Part shown: positions 45,137 through 55,890 of the stretch, piece by piece
Layout: each line of letters starts with the position of its first letter
How positions within the stretch are numbered: the first letter of the stretch is position 1
Source: Locusta migratoria
Taxonomy: Eukaryota > Arthropoda > Insecta > Orthoptera > Acrididae
Length of the DNA: 64,000 bases
Direction of reading: 5' to 3'
NCBI GenBank assembly: GCA_026315105.1
Contig: CM048745.1
Span: 785,149,390 to 785,213,389 of the forward strand
Notes under the pieces: generated by a model
The model's input: the letters and a program-made list of their open reading frames with translations, nothing else
The model's database searches: none
What the model was told of the DNA's origin: nothing
Translations under genes and position numbers: made by a program

Positions 45137-45307
45137 GTGAAACTGCTGCAGTTACTGCTGCCACCAAACCTAATACAGGTCACAAGTGCTGTTCTGGAGA
45201 GAATCCTGTGGCCTTAGAATATCGGAAAAACATGAGATCATTAATTGAACAGTTGGTTGGAGTACTAAAGACAAATCCTGGGGGTAAACCCAGCAGTGTA
45301 CCCTTGG
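45137..45307 (+). CDS. polo: Polo-like kinase exon: interdomain linker before the polo boxes
   Basis: 171 nt between AG (45135-45136) and GTAAG (45308). It completes the Gly codon from the previous exon and reads ETAAVTAATKPNTGHKCC, then SGENPVALEYRKNMRSLIEQ, then LVGVLKTNPGGKPSSVPL. The amphipathic LEYRKNMRSLIEQLVGVL stretch corresponds to the short helix upstream of the polo-box cap in PLK1 (there HLSDMLQQLHSV). The preceding Thr/Ala-rich part is poorly conserved, as is usual for this linker. It ends in phase 1. The following intron extends beyond the window (more than 18.6 kb), so the polo boxes that bind phosphopeptides are not seen. Identity rests on frame continuity with the two upstream exons and is less strong from sequence alone. 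Confidence 0.85.
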
Positions 45308-46005
45308 GTAAGTTGAGCTGAAGGTGGATGTGATATTTTGAGTAACTTGCATTTGTAGGTTTTGTCAAGATCATTGTAGTTTCTGCTTGTCAGTTTTGAC
45401 AGAACAAAAAGTGCACTAATGCTGTAACCCAAGAAAAGTATGCTTCAGAAAAAAGAATTTTATTTTATTTTTTGTGTGCACTTGCCAACAGTAGTTATCC
45501 ATCATTTTATGCAACAAAGACACTGTGTGAGTGAGTGTGTGATCTCAATGTCCAACAGCAGGTAAGTAGTAATTGCAGGAGTGAGAAGACCTAGAAATTT
45601 TTCTAGTAATGGTTTGGAGGATACTGTGATCTTAAACATCCTTCATATTACTAACAAATATGTTCGCATGAGTTCTGTGCTCAATGCTGTAAAAGAAAAG
45701 CACATCTATATCAATACATGTAATAGGCTACTACTATGTAGTGATGAGTGTAAGTTAAAATGCTTACCACAACCAACTATTTTTCTTTCCTCTTCCATTC
45801 CCAAGTAGACAAGGAAAAGTGATAGTCAATATTCAGTTATTAAAGCTATAATTTATTTTGCCATTGTCTAATAATGGGAAATCTAAGCTAGCATCAGAAA
45901 TGCTGTTCCGCGGTCAGCTTCAAATAATGCTTTAACTTGTTCAGTAGTGTTACTCAAGAGTGCCGCCTCAAGGATTTAAATTTGATGTCCTGAAGCATCC
46001 TGTTG
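45308..46005. other. Start of the third visible polo intron
   Basis: AT-rich, with no feature beyond the GTAAG donor. Confidence 0.5.
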
Positions 46006-46009
46006 ATAT

Positions 46010-46210
46010 ACCCTAAAAGTAACAATATAGTAATAAGACAGTGTAAAACTCACAGCAAAGACGTGACGACGAGCCATGACAGGCACACAAGAGATGTACA
46101 CACAACACTTAAATCTATCGGCCATGGCCTTCTCGAGTGTTAAGAACATTGACACAGGCACAAAACTGTCAGCTCCAGCTGCCACACTTTGAATCACGTT
46201 GTGCGGTGTG
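46010..46210 (-). mobile_element. Solo 3-prime end of a Penelope-like element (GGCCATGGCC family)
   Basis: On the minus strand: CTCGAGAAGGCCATGGCCGA, then ...GGCTCGTCGTCACGTCTTTG and a terminal TTACACTGTC. The same order occurs in the palindromic element at 54607-55021. The hammerhead-like core (46108-46138) is degraded (CUCGAGA for CUGANGA, GAUA for GAAA). Confidence 0.65.
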
Positions 46211-46709
46211 GAGATAGGAGAGTGGAGGGGGGATAGGAAGGTTGCTGGAGCTACGTGAAATTAGCAAATAATCTTTAAAAATTTAGCATGTATTTAGTGT
46301 TTAAAACAGTGTTTAATCATTTAAATGAACTACAGTTTTTTAATTCTTTGAGATATCAGCAACTGGCACTTTAAATGTGTTTTCTACATTTTAGTCCTTC
46401 CAGTTGTTTCACATTGCAGAAGTGACACCAAGGAATTTAAGAAATGTACCTTATTTCAGATTCTCATTGCGTCACGCCTAAAACTCAGTTCATGCGTAGC
46501 CATTTTTAACACACTTCAGGCTTCTGTGACCGTTCTTGCCAATACAAATTTGTTTTGGCCACTGTTGCAAGTAGGTACCTCAAGGTGCAGATGAAAGCAA
46601 CTTACATAATGGTTAAAATGCAGTTCACTTTCATAAACTAATAGGAAAAATAAGCCATTCCAAAATTTAAATAATTGGTATATATTTGCCATTTTTTTTC
46701 TAACAAATC

Positions 46710-46929
46710 GCTGTGAGGATCAGAAGAACGTAACTCCATTTCATCTACTTCACAGGAGAGACTAAAAAAGGTATTAAGATGTAACTTTCTTCTTTCAATG
46801 GCATAAGGCTTATTTTCCAATAAATTTTATATTACGTCTTTAAAACAAGAAATTTTCATCTTAAAATACCTTTTTTCGTCTCTCCTGTGAAGTAGTTGAA
46901 ATGGAGTTACGTTCTTCTGATCCTCACGC
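46710..46929. repeat. Inverted repeat with about 72-bp arms
   Basis: Arm 46710-46781 (starts GCTGTGAGGATCAGAAGAAC) and arm 46857-46929 (its reverse complement, few mismatches) are separated by about 75 bp. Arms this long and well matched suggest a fold-back MITE or a recent local inversion. No ORF. I find no target duplication. Confidence 0.85.
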
Positions 46930-47639
46930 AGTGGAATAGTCCTGTGTTTAGTGCAAAGTTTTAGAATTTTTATCTGTTAAGGTAATGAAGCAAATAAAGA
47001 AGAAAGAAAACATTAATTAGGATGAAATTAAATAATTCTACACTATGAAACATCATCCACAAGCAACAAAGCAAGATAATACACCGTTAGAAGTCTTCTA
47101 GTAAAGATTTGTGTGTTTTTCTTAACTTCCCTTCTTTTCTTATACCTTAAGGTATAAATGAAATACCTTTTGGCCTTCCACTGATGTTAAAAATCTAAAA
47201 AGGTATCTCATGTACTCTATGGTAGCTTGGAGTGCACAAATGTCTTGGAAAGTTTAACAGAACATTGTAGTTACACAAGTAGTACTCATTAGAAATCTTA
47301 ATTTTCGGTCTTTTGGTAATTTTATCTGGTGATTTCACATATAATTGTAGATGTATTATCGGTAACATTCTGTTGCCTGTATATAAAGATGTTTTATCAA
47401 TTGAGCAATAAATTCTGCTGAAATAACTTATTTTAAAAATGTGATTGACTTTTACTTATTTAGCATTTATAGCACTTAAGTAGCATTTATAGCATACACG
47501 AATTTCACGTAGCTCTAAAAGGTTGCGTCATGGTGGTGGGGATGTGGATATAGCACATCCTTCCAGAGTATGTATGTATTAGATAGGAGGAATGAGAATT
47601 CAGCTTAGGAATAGAGTGGGGAGGCAGGTCAGTGGTGGA

Positions 47640-47755
47640 AACTAAAACAAATGCATGCATGCGCTCACACAGCATATGTGTATGTAAAGTCTTTGTGGCG
47701 AGTTGTAAACTGTCCTATTACTATATTTTTAATTCCAACCTGGACTTCCCATTAT
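47640..47755 (+). mobile_element. Eroded Penelope-like 3-prime end, plus orientation
   Basis: GTCTTTGTGGCGAGTTGTAA and ACTGTCCTATTACTATATTT, followed by AACCTGGACTTCCCATTATT, match the outer arm ends of 54607-55021. The ribozyme-like part is not recognisable here. Confidence 0.55.
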
Positions 47756-47759
47756 TAGA

Positions 47760-50700
47760 TTTAACTTACAATTAACCAATTCAGCAGCCCCTCTGTGTAG
47801 AGCAGTACTTGAGAAAAGTGGTAAAATCTTCTGTATTTGGGCTTCATTACACATTGACCAAATCATCTTGTTTCATCACATCAATTTTATAGAGTGAACA
47901 TAAGTGACCTGTTACACTACTCCTCCCCTGCCCTCTCACTCCCACCCTTCCAAGCATTCCTGATACCATATTTATTTCTGAAAACCGTGTTGACTAAATT
48001 CTGGATTGTGTTAGTGAAGAGGTCTCTCAGAACTTGTGTACACGGGGCCTTGATCATATGATGACACTGTTGTCACCTGTCTTCAGTATGGCACCCTGTC
48101 AAATGATTATTGGAAAAATCATTTCAGTGAAATGATACGCTCTTATATGGTGGCAAAGGTTTGGGTTGTGCATTAGAGGTATTACAACATTGAAAATGGT
48201 AAATGTTAAATAAAGGAAGGCCATGGCCAATTTATTGCATGTAAGTATGCAACCAGTTGCTTCTTTGTAGTTTCATTCTAAAAATTGTTAGAGAACTTAC
48301 CTTATGAGCCACTGCAGATTGATATATCATCTGATGTTTTATTTTGTAGAAGTGCTTTGGTGGTGGTAAATAAACTGCTTCTTAGTATTTGTCAAAATCT
48401 CTTCCCAGCTGTGCATTATTTTCTTTGCACACTGGGTACTTCAGATAAATAAGTCTGCAATGACTTGAAAGCTATGAACAGAGGCAGGTAATTTGAAATA
48501 ATTGTAAAATGTTAAACTTTTATTGATAGTTTTTAAACAATTACTGTTACATACAATTGAACAACTCCAGTTCTAGGCAGTGTAAGCTGTGGCAAGAGTT
48601 CGACAACTTTCTCATGAAAATAGTTGTCAGTGTGATTTATTACACCCTTTGAATTACAAAATAAGTTTAAGATAATTTTAATTGAAAATAAATAATAATC
48701 CACATATAATCACCCAATGGAAAAACAATGAAGTTATCTAAAAAGTTAATCAGATTAGTACTGTCCTAATTTCCTGCAGATTGATTTATATAATGATCAG
48801 ATAACAAACTTCATAAAGTTACTATGCATTTATAGGAACTTTTCATGATAATTATTCAATTACTTAAAATACAAAAAGATTGTTGGAATTTAAAACTGTA
48901 ATTTGAGTAACTGTTAACAGGATGATAAAAGCTTTTCCGAGAGAGAACTATACATTACCTGCTTTCTAACATATTGAAATGAAAATTATAATAAAAAATG
49001 TTAGTTTGCCAAGTATTTTGCAAGCATTTTAGGCTTAGCCATATCAAAAATTTCTTTTAATATTACATGGGCTAAGTTGCATGCATTAGAGAACATTGTG
49101 AATAGAGCTGTACCACACAAGTGAATACATCAATGTTCACACAACACAGTACCGTTGCACAAGGTGTATACGCCCCGGGAGATCTGGGAAAAAATCTGGG
49201 AAGTTTTTCATCTGTGAGAAATATGGAAAATTTCAAGTTTGCATTTGTAGTTACTAAAGTTTTTTATTTGAAATTTTGTATGATAGTATTACAGCCCTCT
49301 GCTTCAGAATAATACTGCAACAATAAAAAAAGAATAACAGGAAAATAAAACTTCATAAGGAAAAGAGCAATTTACTACAAACTACAGTGTACACAAGTCT
49401 GCCGATAACAATATGTCAAAGGCTTTAGGGTGAAGACTATGCAATGCTTCATAACAAACTGCCAACGACAAGCGTATTAGGCCTACATCTAACAAATGGT
49501 GGGCAAAATTGTGAATAGTAGTTAGGTAAGTTTTTATTTCAAAATTACCTTTCACACAAGTTTAATGATTCCATTGACAGTGAGAAGGTGCTATTAATTT
49601 CTTAAAACATCAAATAGACTCCCTTTCAAAACTTGATAATTAAGGACCATTTACTTGAAAGCCTTTCAGGCTCAAGACCACCTGTTTTCTACATAGCTAA
49701 AAATTTTAGATATTTGTTTGGAATCAATCTTTCAGGACATATGAAAGGAAAATGACTTACAGAGGAAAGGGTTTAACCCGGGGGAAAAGATTTCTCTTGG
49801 GAAAAGTTATTTTTGCCCGGGAAAATGTGCTGTGTTAACTGAGGAAAGTGTGGAATTTGTCCACATTATCACAGAACATTGGTAAAACATGTACATCAAT
49901 TAAATTTTTAAATTTTTCTCAAAGGCGTGTGCTTACATTATAATCGGATCACATAGAAGGCACTATGCTGAAGGGATAAAGCACTTACACATTGCTTACA
50001 GACAAATGAAGGAACTCCATTATTTAAACAACCAGAGATTTTATTGTTTTTGTAATTAATGTAAACAAGTAGCCAACTATACTTAATGCCTCAAATTTGA
50101 TGCCACTTCTAAAACTGAAAAGTGAAAATGGAAACTAAGAACTAATTTTAAGCATGAAACTCGTGTGCTTCATGAAATTTGTTGGCAATTTAAGACATCA
50201 TAATTCAGAAAGGCTAAGTGCGCCGAAAAACATTGTATGAATTTTATTTTTTTAATCTCTCTTAAAGTGCCTCATAAAATAAACTTCAAAGGGAAAAAAT
50301 GAAAATTCATTAGTCAGTTACTCTCACTTGTATGTTGATTAGAACTCGAGGAGGGCACGATCTTGGCTCACAGTACAGTTCTCTAATATTGAACTAAAAA
50401 ATGCCAAGTTGTTACTTTGTAATTTTGTCACTCTCCCCTTCAGTTTTGGGTGATAGATTTACTGTAGTATCATAAGGCGTAAGCTACTAAAGTGACTAGG
50501 TGGTTAACTAGTGTTTTGAACTGGGTAATTAGCTATTACGCACTCATCCCACATAGCAGAGCACAGAGTGAACTGACTTTGGCCAGAGGTTGACAATGTT
50601 CCAGAAGTCAGAGGCTTCTGGAACATTACTTCTCAATGCTTCAAGAAGGTACTAAAACTACATAATCAAATTTAAATGTACAGTCAGTCCCAAACTCAGG

Positions 50701-51012
50701 ACTCTTTGCTTTGGTACCCATCACACCACATTGTTGTCTTCCAGCTTTTCATTTGTAACAATGTTTGCATACTATTCATGCCAGTTTTATTTTTTACCTA
50801 TCAGACAAATAATGTTCACCATTTTAATATTTGTATTTTCAATCATTAGTGCTTTTTGCCGATAAGTTACAGTGCTGTTTTCAGAAAATCCATAGGCATA
50901 CACGAACCACTATAAACAACCACCACAATCTCACCCAGCATGGGTGAAATCTTAGTATATTGACAGTCTAAAAGACTTTAAAAGGTTATCTTGCAGTTTG
51001 CCACTATCAAAC
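47760..51012. other. Intron sequence; one unclassified repeat-like stretch at 49160-49870
   Basis: Mostly AT-rich and featureless. Between about 49160 and 49870, GGTGTATACGCCCCGGGAG and CTGGGAAAAAATCTGGG on one side, and AACCCGGGGGAAAAG and GCCCGGGAAAATG on the other, suggest an element with (C)CCGGG-containing ends. I cannot name its family. Confidence 0.4.
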
Positions 51013-51014
51013 TA

Positions 51015-52000
51015 CTGTAAAACCTCATTTTTACGTTCTCGGTTTTTAAGTTTTCTCGCCATTTACACCATTTGTTGTCGGTCCTGTCAAATTTCCTGTG
51101 TTCACAATGTTAATTCGCCCTCATTTTTGCGTTAACATATTTGCACTCTTCCTGCGTTTTACGCTTTTTGAAAGCGTGTTCACGAAGAAAACAATGACGT
51201 AATCTACATAAATTGACACTAACATGGCTTTCCCTTAAAGTATAGCGCCTTAAAAATTATTGTCATGTTTCTTGACACTTTCCATTTATTAAAGCGTATA
51301 TTTCACGTTTCGTTGTTGGCAGTACGTGGCTAGTTGACTCATGACGCACCAATTTGTGGCGATGTAGTTCCTCTTTCCACCAGTTGCTTTGTTGTTCCTC
51401 TTTCCACCAGTTGCTTTGTTGATGTGAGAATAGAGTTGCATTGTTTTTGCGATACATATTTGTGATTAATAAAGAACGTTATCTGTCAAAGTTGGGTATC
51501 ATAATACCCACAAACTCAAAAAAGCGGTAATAGTGAGAGATGCCGATCCTATGCAAACATCACAAAAATACTTATGCATATGTTTGCACTCGAACACGAA
51601 TAAATTCTCTAATATTGTCGTGTGAAACATCGAAAAATACAAATAGAACGGAACTCTAAAAGTTTTAGTACGTAAATAATGCCGGTAAAAGGCAGTAATT
51701 TTGAAGATGTATTACATAGCCCTGCAGTGGCGTCCTCCATTATAATGAATGAAATTACGTCAAATTTCTACTTCCCATAAAATTACCAGTTCTGCCTGGC
51801 ACTTAAAATAGTAAAAATTTGCATACTCTTTATTATATAATACACTTTCTGGCGAGTATTTAGGCGCCTATTATGTACATATTTCACAAATAAATTATCA
51901 AACTGCAAGGCTGATCCAGTAAGCATGTTTTACCATTTAAAACTGTATTTCCTGCATTTTACTGAAGTCCCTTGAAAAGCGTAAAAACGAGGTTCTACTG
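51015..52000. mobile_element. Tigger/pogo-like non-autonomous transposon
   Basis: 986 bp flanked by TA (51013-51014 and 52001-52002). Left end CTGTAAAACCTCATTTTTAC; right end inverted CAGTAGAACCTCGTTTTTAC. The same termini flank the MITE at 14294-14430, and the left 310 bp recur at 63471-63790. It includes a tandem 27-bp-like duplication near 51366-51422 (CCTCTTTCCACCAGTTGCTT twice). No transposase frame survives. Confidence 0.88.
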
Positions 52001-52002
52001 TA

Positions 52003-53934
52003 TTGTTTAGATGTGGCAGTTGTATGGTAAGCCCTGGGTGTGAGTTGTTAAAACAAATTTCATCATTTCACTGACTTCATAGCGAAATTTTCATGCCTTT
52101 ATCATGATTTACAACACAACTCAAATGGTATACTTCAATAGCACCAAAGGAATCGAATATGGCAAGCATTTTCCATTTGATATTGTACAGTGACAGGAAA
52201 TTATCTACAAATAAGCTAGATATTGTTAAATAGCAATTTCAGGTGGTGCTTTGAGACAGCTATATTCGTACCACATGTGCTATGTGAATTTTAACTCCAT
52301 GCGATACGGTGTCTCGTAAGTTCTTCAATGTAAAACCCAATAACAAGCCTTTGATCACGCACTACTCCAAAATGCATGTTATTTTCTTCATTTATTGTTA
52401 CCATTATAATGGAATATGAAATTATACCGTGATGTCACCATTTCATAGTCTCTGTAGAGTTAGTCCAGTGGCAGGCGACTTTAAGTCGCCGAGACTGTTT
52501 CATCCTTTAATCGAATTAAACAATTGTTTCTAGAAATTTATATATTCCTTCAAAAAATTATCCCTTTGTTTCCTGTGGAAATGGGAAATATGGTCTTTGT
52601 TTCAATTTTAAGTCCATTGAGCATTTGAGAAACTCGAGGAACCTTGCTGAAATAAGTTCTGGTTTACACCATAGTATAGCAATGAAGTGCCTAATGTCCT
52701 CTTTAGTGTTCCTGGAACCTTTCACCTCCACATTGTCTTTATATAAACAAGACTACAGTAAATGTCTGGAATTAATAGGTGGCATTCCAAACATAATTCA
52801 TAAAATCAGGAGTTGTACGATTTTGCTCTTCAAAGGTCATGTGCAGGTATCTCACAACAACTAAATAAGAATAGGGAAAACGGAGATTCTTTTTTTAAAG
52901 TAGGAAGGAAATTAATGAAGGCTTTCGCTGCATTAAAGCACCAAAATTAATCAATGACAAAAAGTGAAAACGTGATCTGGGCTGCTTCTCCAACCCCAGT
53001 CCACTGTCTTCGGCCTGTGATCTTCTTAACTACTGTGTACCCTAATTGCTTTCCGCCTGTCCCAAAGTGGCACACTACTGCCATACACCCCCAATTGTCT
53101 GAAAACTTTGTCTCCATTTCAGCTTGGAAGGTACAGCTTCACATCACACAAGTGAGCAATGTAAATTATTTAAGTGTTCAATGATAATCCAGCAATGAAC
53201 ACAAATTCCTCAAAAAACTCTTCAGCCCACCGACAGTGCAAAGGCACAGAGCTAAAGTTCTGAAATGTTATGGTGACCCAAAGCTGATGAGTTGAGAAAT
53301 AAGCTAGATGAAATCTTTCCAGGCAGAGAATCTTCGAATCACAAAGAACACTTTTCAGAACCATGTTGTTTAGTTCAGTTTGCAAGTTGAAACACATTTG
53401 ACAGTACTGTTACCATGTTGAAAATAAACTGGCAAATGACAACTTCAAATGAGTGTTCACCGCACACTTTGCCACGCTTGTTAGTTGCCCTTTGTCCTGC
53501 TAGAAGAGATGGAATACTACCACGACTTCTGACAGCTGGGCTATCTGCTTTTGTACTTAGGAGGCTTAAAGAAGTTGCCCATACCTCACACATGGTGCCT
53601 TCTTATTCACTCTGCTGGAGCCGCATGGTGACTCTGCACCCTTACCACCTATTCTTAAAATGAGCAGTTGCAGTTAATCTAAAACTCTTAAATGGCAACG
53701 AAAGTACTTGGTAAATAGCCTGCCATGCAGGAGATGCATTACTAAATGCTGGCTGCACTTGTTGCACACGATCACCTCTTTACTACATAGTGAAGGAGCC
53801 AGCAACCACGGATGTTCCACAGATTTCGCACAACAGTGCTCCGATAACATGTGTAGTGTTCACTCCTTCCTTCGACCTTAAAGAACCAGGTGTCTAAATT
53901 GTAATGCTTAACAATAAGTTTAAAAAAATATAAA
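52003..53934. other. Intron sequence without recognisable features
   Basis: AT-rich. Short ORFs near 52625 and 53415 show no family resemblance, splice context or composition shift. Confidence 0.5.
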
Positions 53935-54190
53935 AAATAGAAAAGAGATGACTTACCAAAAGGACCGGCTCGTCGATAGAAACGAATAAAATAACACACA
54001 AACACACATACAAGCTTCAGCAGCGTAGCTGCTTCGTCAGGCAGAAGGGAAGGAGAGGGAAAAGGAAATGATGAGGGTTTTAAGGGAGTGGATGAGGAGT
54101 CATTCCAATCCCGGGACAGGAAAGACTTATCTTGGGGGGGGGGGGGGGGAGGAAAGGAGGGTAAACAAATACACACACACCCACACATTA
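53935..54190 (-). mobile_element. Solo 3-prime end of a Penelope-like element
   Basis: Same purine-rich block as 33625-33720, followed by a 16-nt G run (54134-54149). It contains a hammerhead-like core on the minus strand at 54009-54043: CUGACGA, A, GCAGC-UAC-GCUGC, then UGAAGCUU where GAAAGCUU is expected. Confidence 0.68.
54009..54043 (-). ncRNA. Hammerhead-like core, one defect
   Basis: CUGACGA and a perfect 5-bp stem II are present. The conserved GAAA is shifted to UGAA, so A14/A15.1 are compromised. Stem I can form UGC/GUA with one wobble pair. Confidence 0.45.
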
Positions 54191-54606
54191 AGTTTCTATG
54201 AGAAATCTTAATTATTACCCACTACACAGTCAGCCTCGTCACTGCATTCTTCACTTTCTATTCTGGTACAAGAATAGACAACCCCAAAGACATTGTGGTC
54301 TATTTCTTGCCACTGTCTCAAGGTGATCTACTTTTAAAAAATCATAATTCCAACACTTTTAATTTGTCAATACTGTAAAATAGCTATATTTAAGTTAGTT
54401 TTGTCTTCAGTATTAGTTGAAAATTTTAAAATTTAGTTTCAGTATTTATGTATATTACCTTACATTTAATGTGAAACTTTAGTAGATATTCAGTTAACGA
54501 TGTCCTTCATACTTCCTATATAACACGTTACACATTGTCGAATACTGGGATCCAGATGATGGTCGGTCAAGCTTGTTCTGTGTATGTCTAATTTTAATAA
54601 AAATCG

Positions 54607-55021
54607 AAATATAATAATGGAAAGTCCAGGTTGGAATAAATAATATAGTGAGGACAGTTTACAACTCACCGCAAAGATGTGGCGACGAGCTGCGACTGGC
54701 ACATACAAAAGACACACACATACAACACATTCAGCTATCGGCCATAGCCTTCTTCAGAAAATAGAGCACTCACGCAATCACACAGGCACACAACACAGTC
54801 ATACAACCATCACCTCCGACTGCCACACTTCGAATGTGGCAGTCGGAGGTGATGGTTGTATGACTGTGTTGTGTGCCTGTGTGATTGCGTGAGTGCTCTA
54901 TTTTCTGAAGAAGGCCATGGCCGATAGCTGAATGTGTTGTATGTGTGTGTCTTTTGTATGTGCCGGTCGCAGCTCGTCGCCACGTCTTTGCGGTGAGTTG
55001 TAGACTGTCCTCACTATATTA
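54607..55021. mobile_element. Palindromic Penelope-like mini-element with 14-bp target duplication
   Basis: Perfect duplication TTTAATAAAAATCG at 54593-54606 and 55022-55035. The 415-bp insert is a near-perfect palindrome with its centre at TTCGAA (54829-54834). Both arms are the 3-prime end of the GGCCATGGCC Penelope-like family, with the 3-prime ends pointing outward. Each arm holds a degenerate hammerhead-like core: 54905-54932 on the plus strand (CUGAAGA, GAUA, AGCU) and its mirror on the minus strand. It sits immediately next to the 3-prime end of the long Penelope-like element. Confidence 0.9.
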
Positions 55022-55143
55022 TTTAATAAAAATCGTATTTAAATATTGTTGAAATGAGATAGAATGGCTGGCCAGTACTTACCATTGTGCTGTACCGCCG
55101 ATAGTAACACAAAATGAAAAAACAGAAAAAAAGGGACAAAGGG

Positions 55144-55176
55144 ACAAGCCTTCGGAACAGAGTTCCTTCGTCAGGT
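55144..55176 (-). ncRNA. Hammerhead-like motif at the 3-prime end of the Penelope-like element
   Basis: Minus strand: AC, CUGACGA, extra A, GGAAC-UCU-GUUCC, GAAG, GCU, U (cleavage-site base), GU. Only A15.1 differs (G, which can still wobble-pair with U16.1). Stem I has two pairs (AC/GU). The same motif occurs in both arms at 59905-60328. Confidence 0.6.
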
Positions 55177-55407
55177 GGGAGAAAAGGGAAGAATAAAGGA
55201 TGGGAATAGAAGGGAAAGGTGGTTCACGACCTAGGTCATGAAGGTGGTGTTTCGGAAGTGTGGGCGTCAGATACTGCATGTATGTACTGAGCCAAGCCAG
55301 AGAGGATTAATATAACTAAAAAGGAAAGATCAAGTAGTAAAGAGAAGAGAGTGAAATTAATGATGCTGAGGGGTGTAGGAGGGGCGGGGGGGTGTCTAAA
55401 ACGTTTT

Positions 55408-55429
55408 TCATAAACAGGGAAATATGGAT

Positions 55430-55486
<57 letters not shown>

Positions 55487-55890
55487 GAGAGATAGAGAGA
55501 ATGACAGAGAGAGCGAGAGGGCGGTAGAGAGAGAGGGGGGGGGGGTAAGGAACGGATAATGAATAGGTGAGCTGAGGATGGAGGAAGGGGAGGGGTTAGC
55601 ATAGATTTAGGCCAGGGGGGGTGGCGGGAGGAGAGGATATGTTGGAGGGCAAGTTCCCACCTCCGTAGCTCTGAGGGACTGGTGTTGGTTGGTACTATCC
55701 AAATGGCACGTGTGGTGTAACACGTGCCCAGGTCCCTGGAGTTATGCTGGAGGGCATGTTCTGCCACAGGATATTGGGTGTCCCCCAGGCGAACAGTTCG
55801 TCTATGCCCATTCATCTGCTCAGCCAATTTGTTGGTAGTCATACCAACATAAAAGGCTGAACAGTGGACACATGTCAGCTGGTATGACAT
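55408..55890 (-). pseudogene. GIY-YIG endonuclease domain of the Penelope-like element (frame-shifted from RT)
   Basis: In its own frame it reads YQLTCVHCSAFYVGMTTNKL, then AEQMNGHRRTVRLGDTQYPV, then AEHALQHNSRDLGTCY and IWIVP. AFYVGM is the GIY-YIG signature position, H/R of GHRR follows, and E of AEHAL is a likely catalytic Glu. This nuclease nicks target DNA for insertion. It is out of frame with the RT because of an indel near 55885 (the RT frame continues as THVIPADMC and stops at 55820). The extension past about 55560 into Pro/Leu/Cys runs is microsatellite, not domain. Confidence 0.88.
55432..55483 (+). repeat. (AC)n microsatellite
   Basis: About 26 perfect AC units inside the 3-prime region of the Penelope-like element, followed by GA-rich and G-rich tracts up to about 55546. 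Confidence 0.97.

Noticed and set aside
52625..53663. Short ORFs of 70-80 codons on both strands
   Set aside because: No motif, no exon-like boundaries and no similarity to the transposons in the window.
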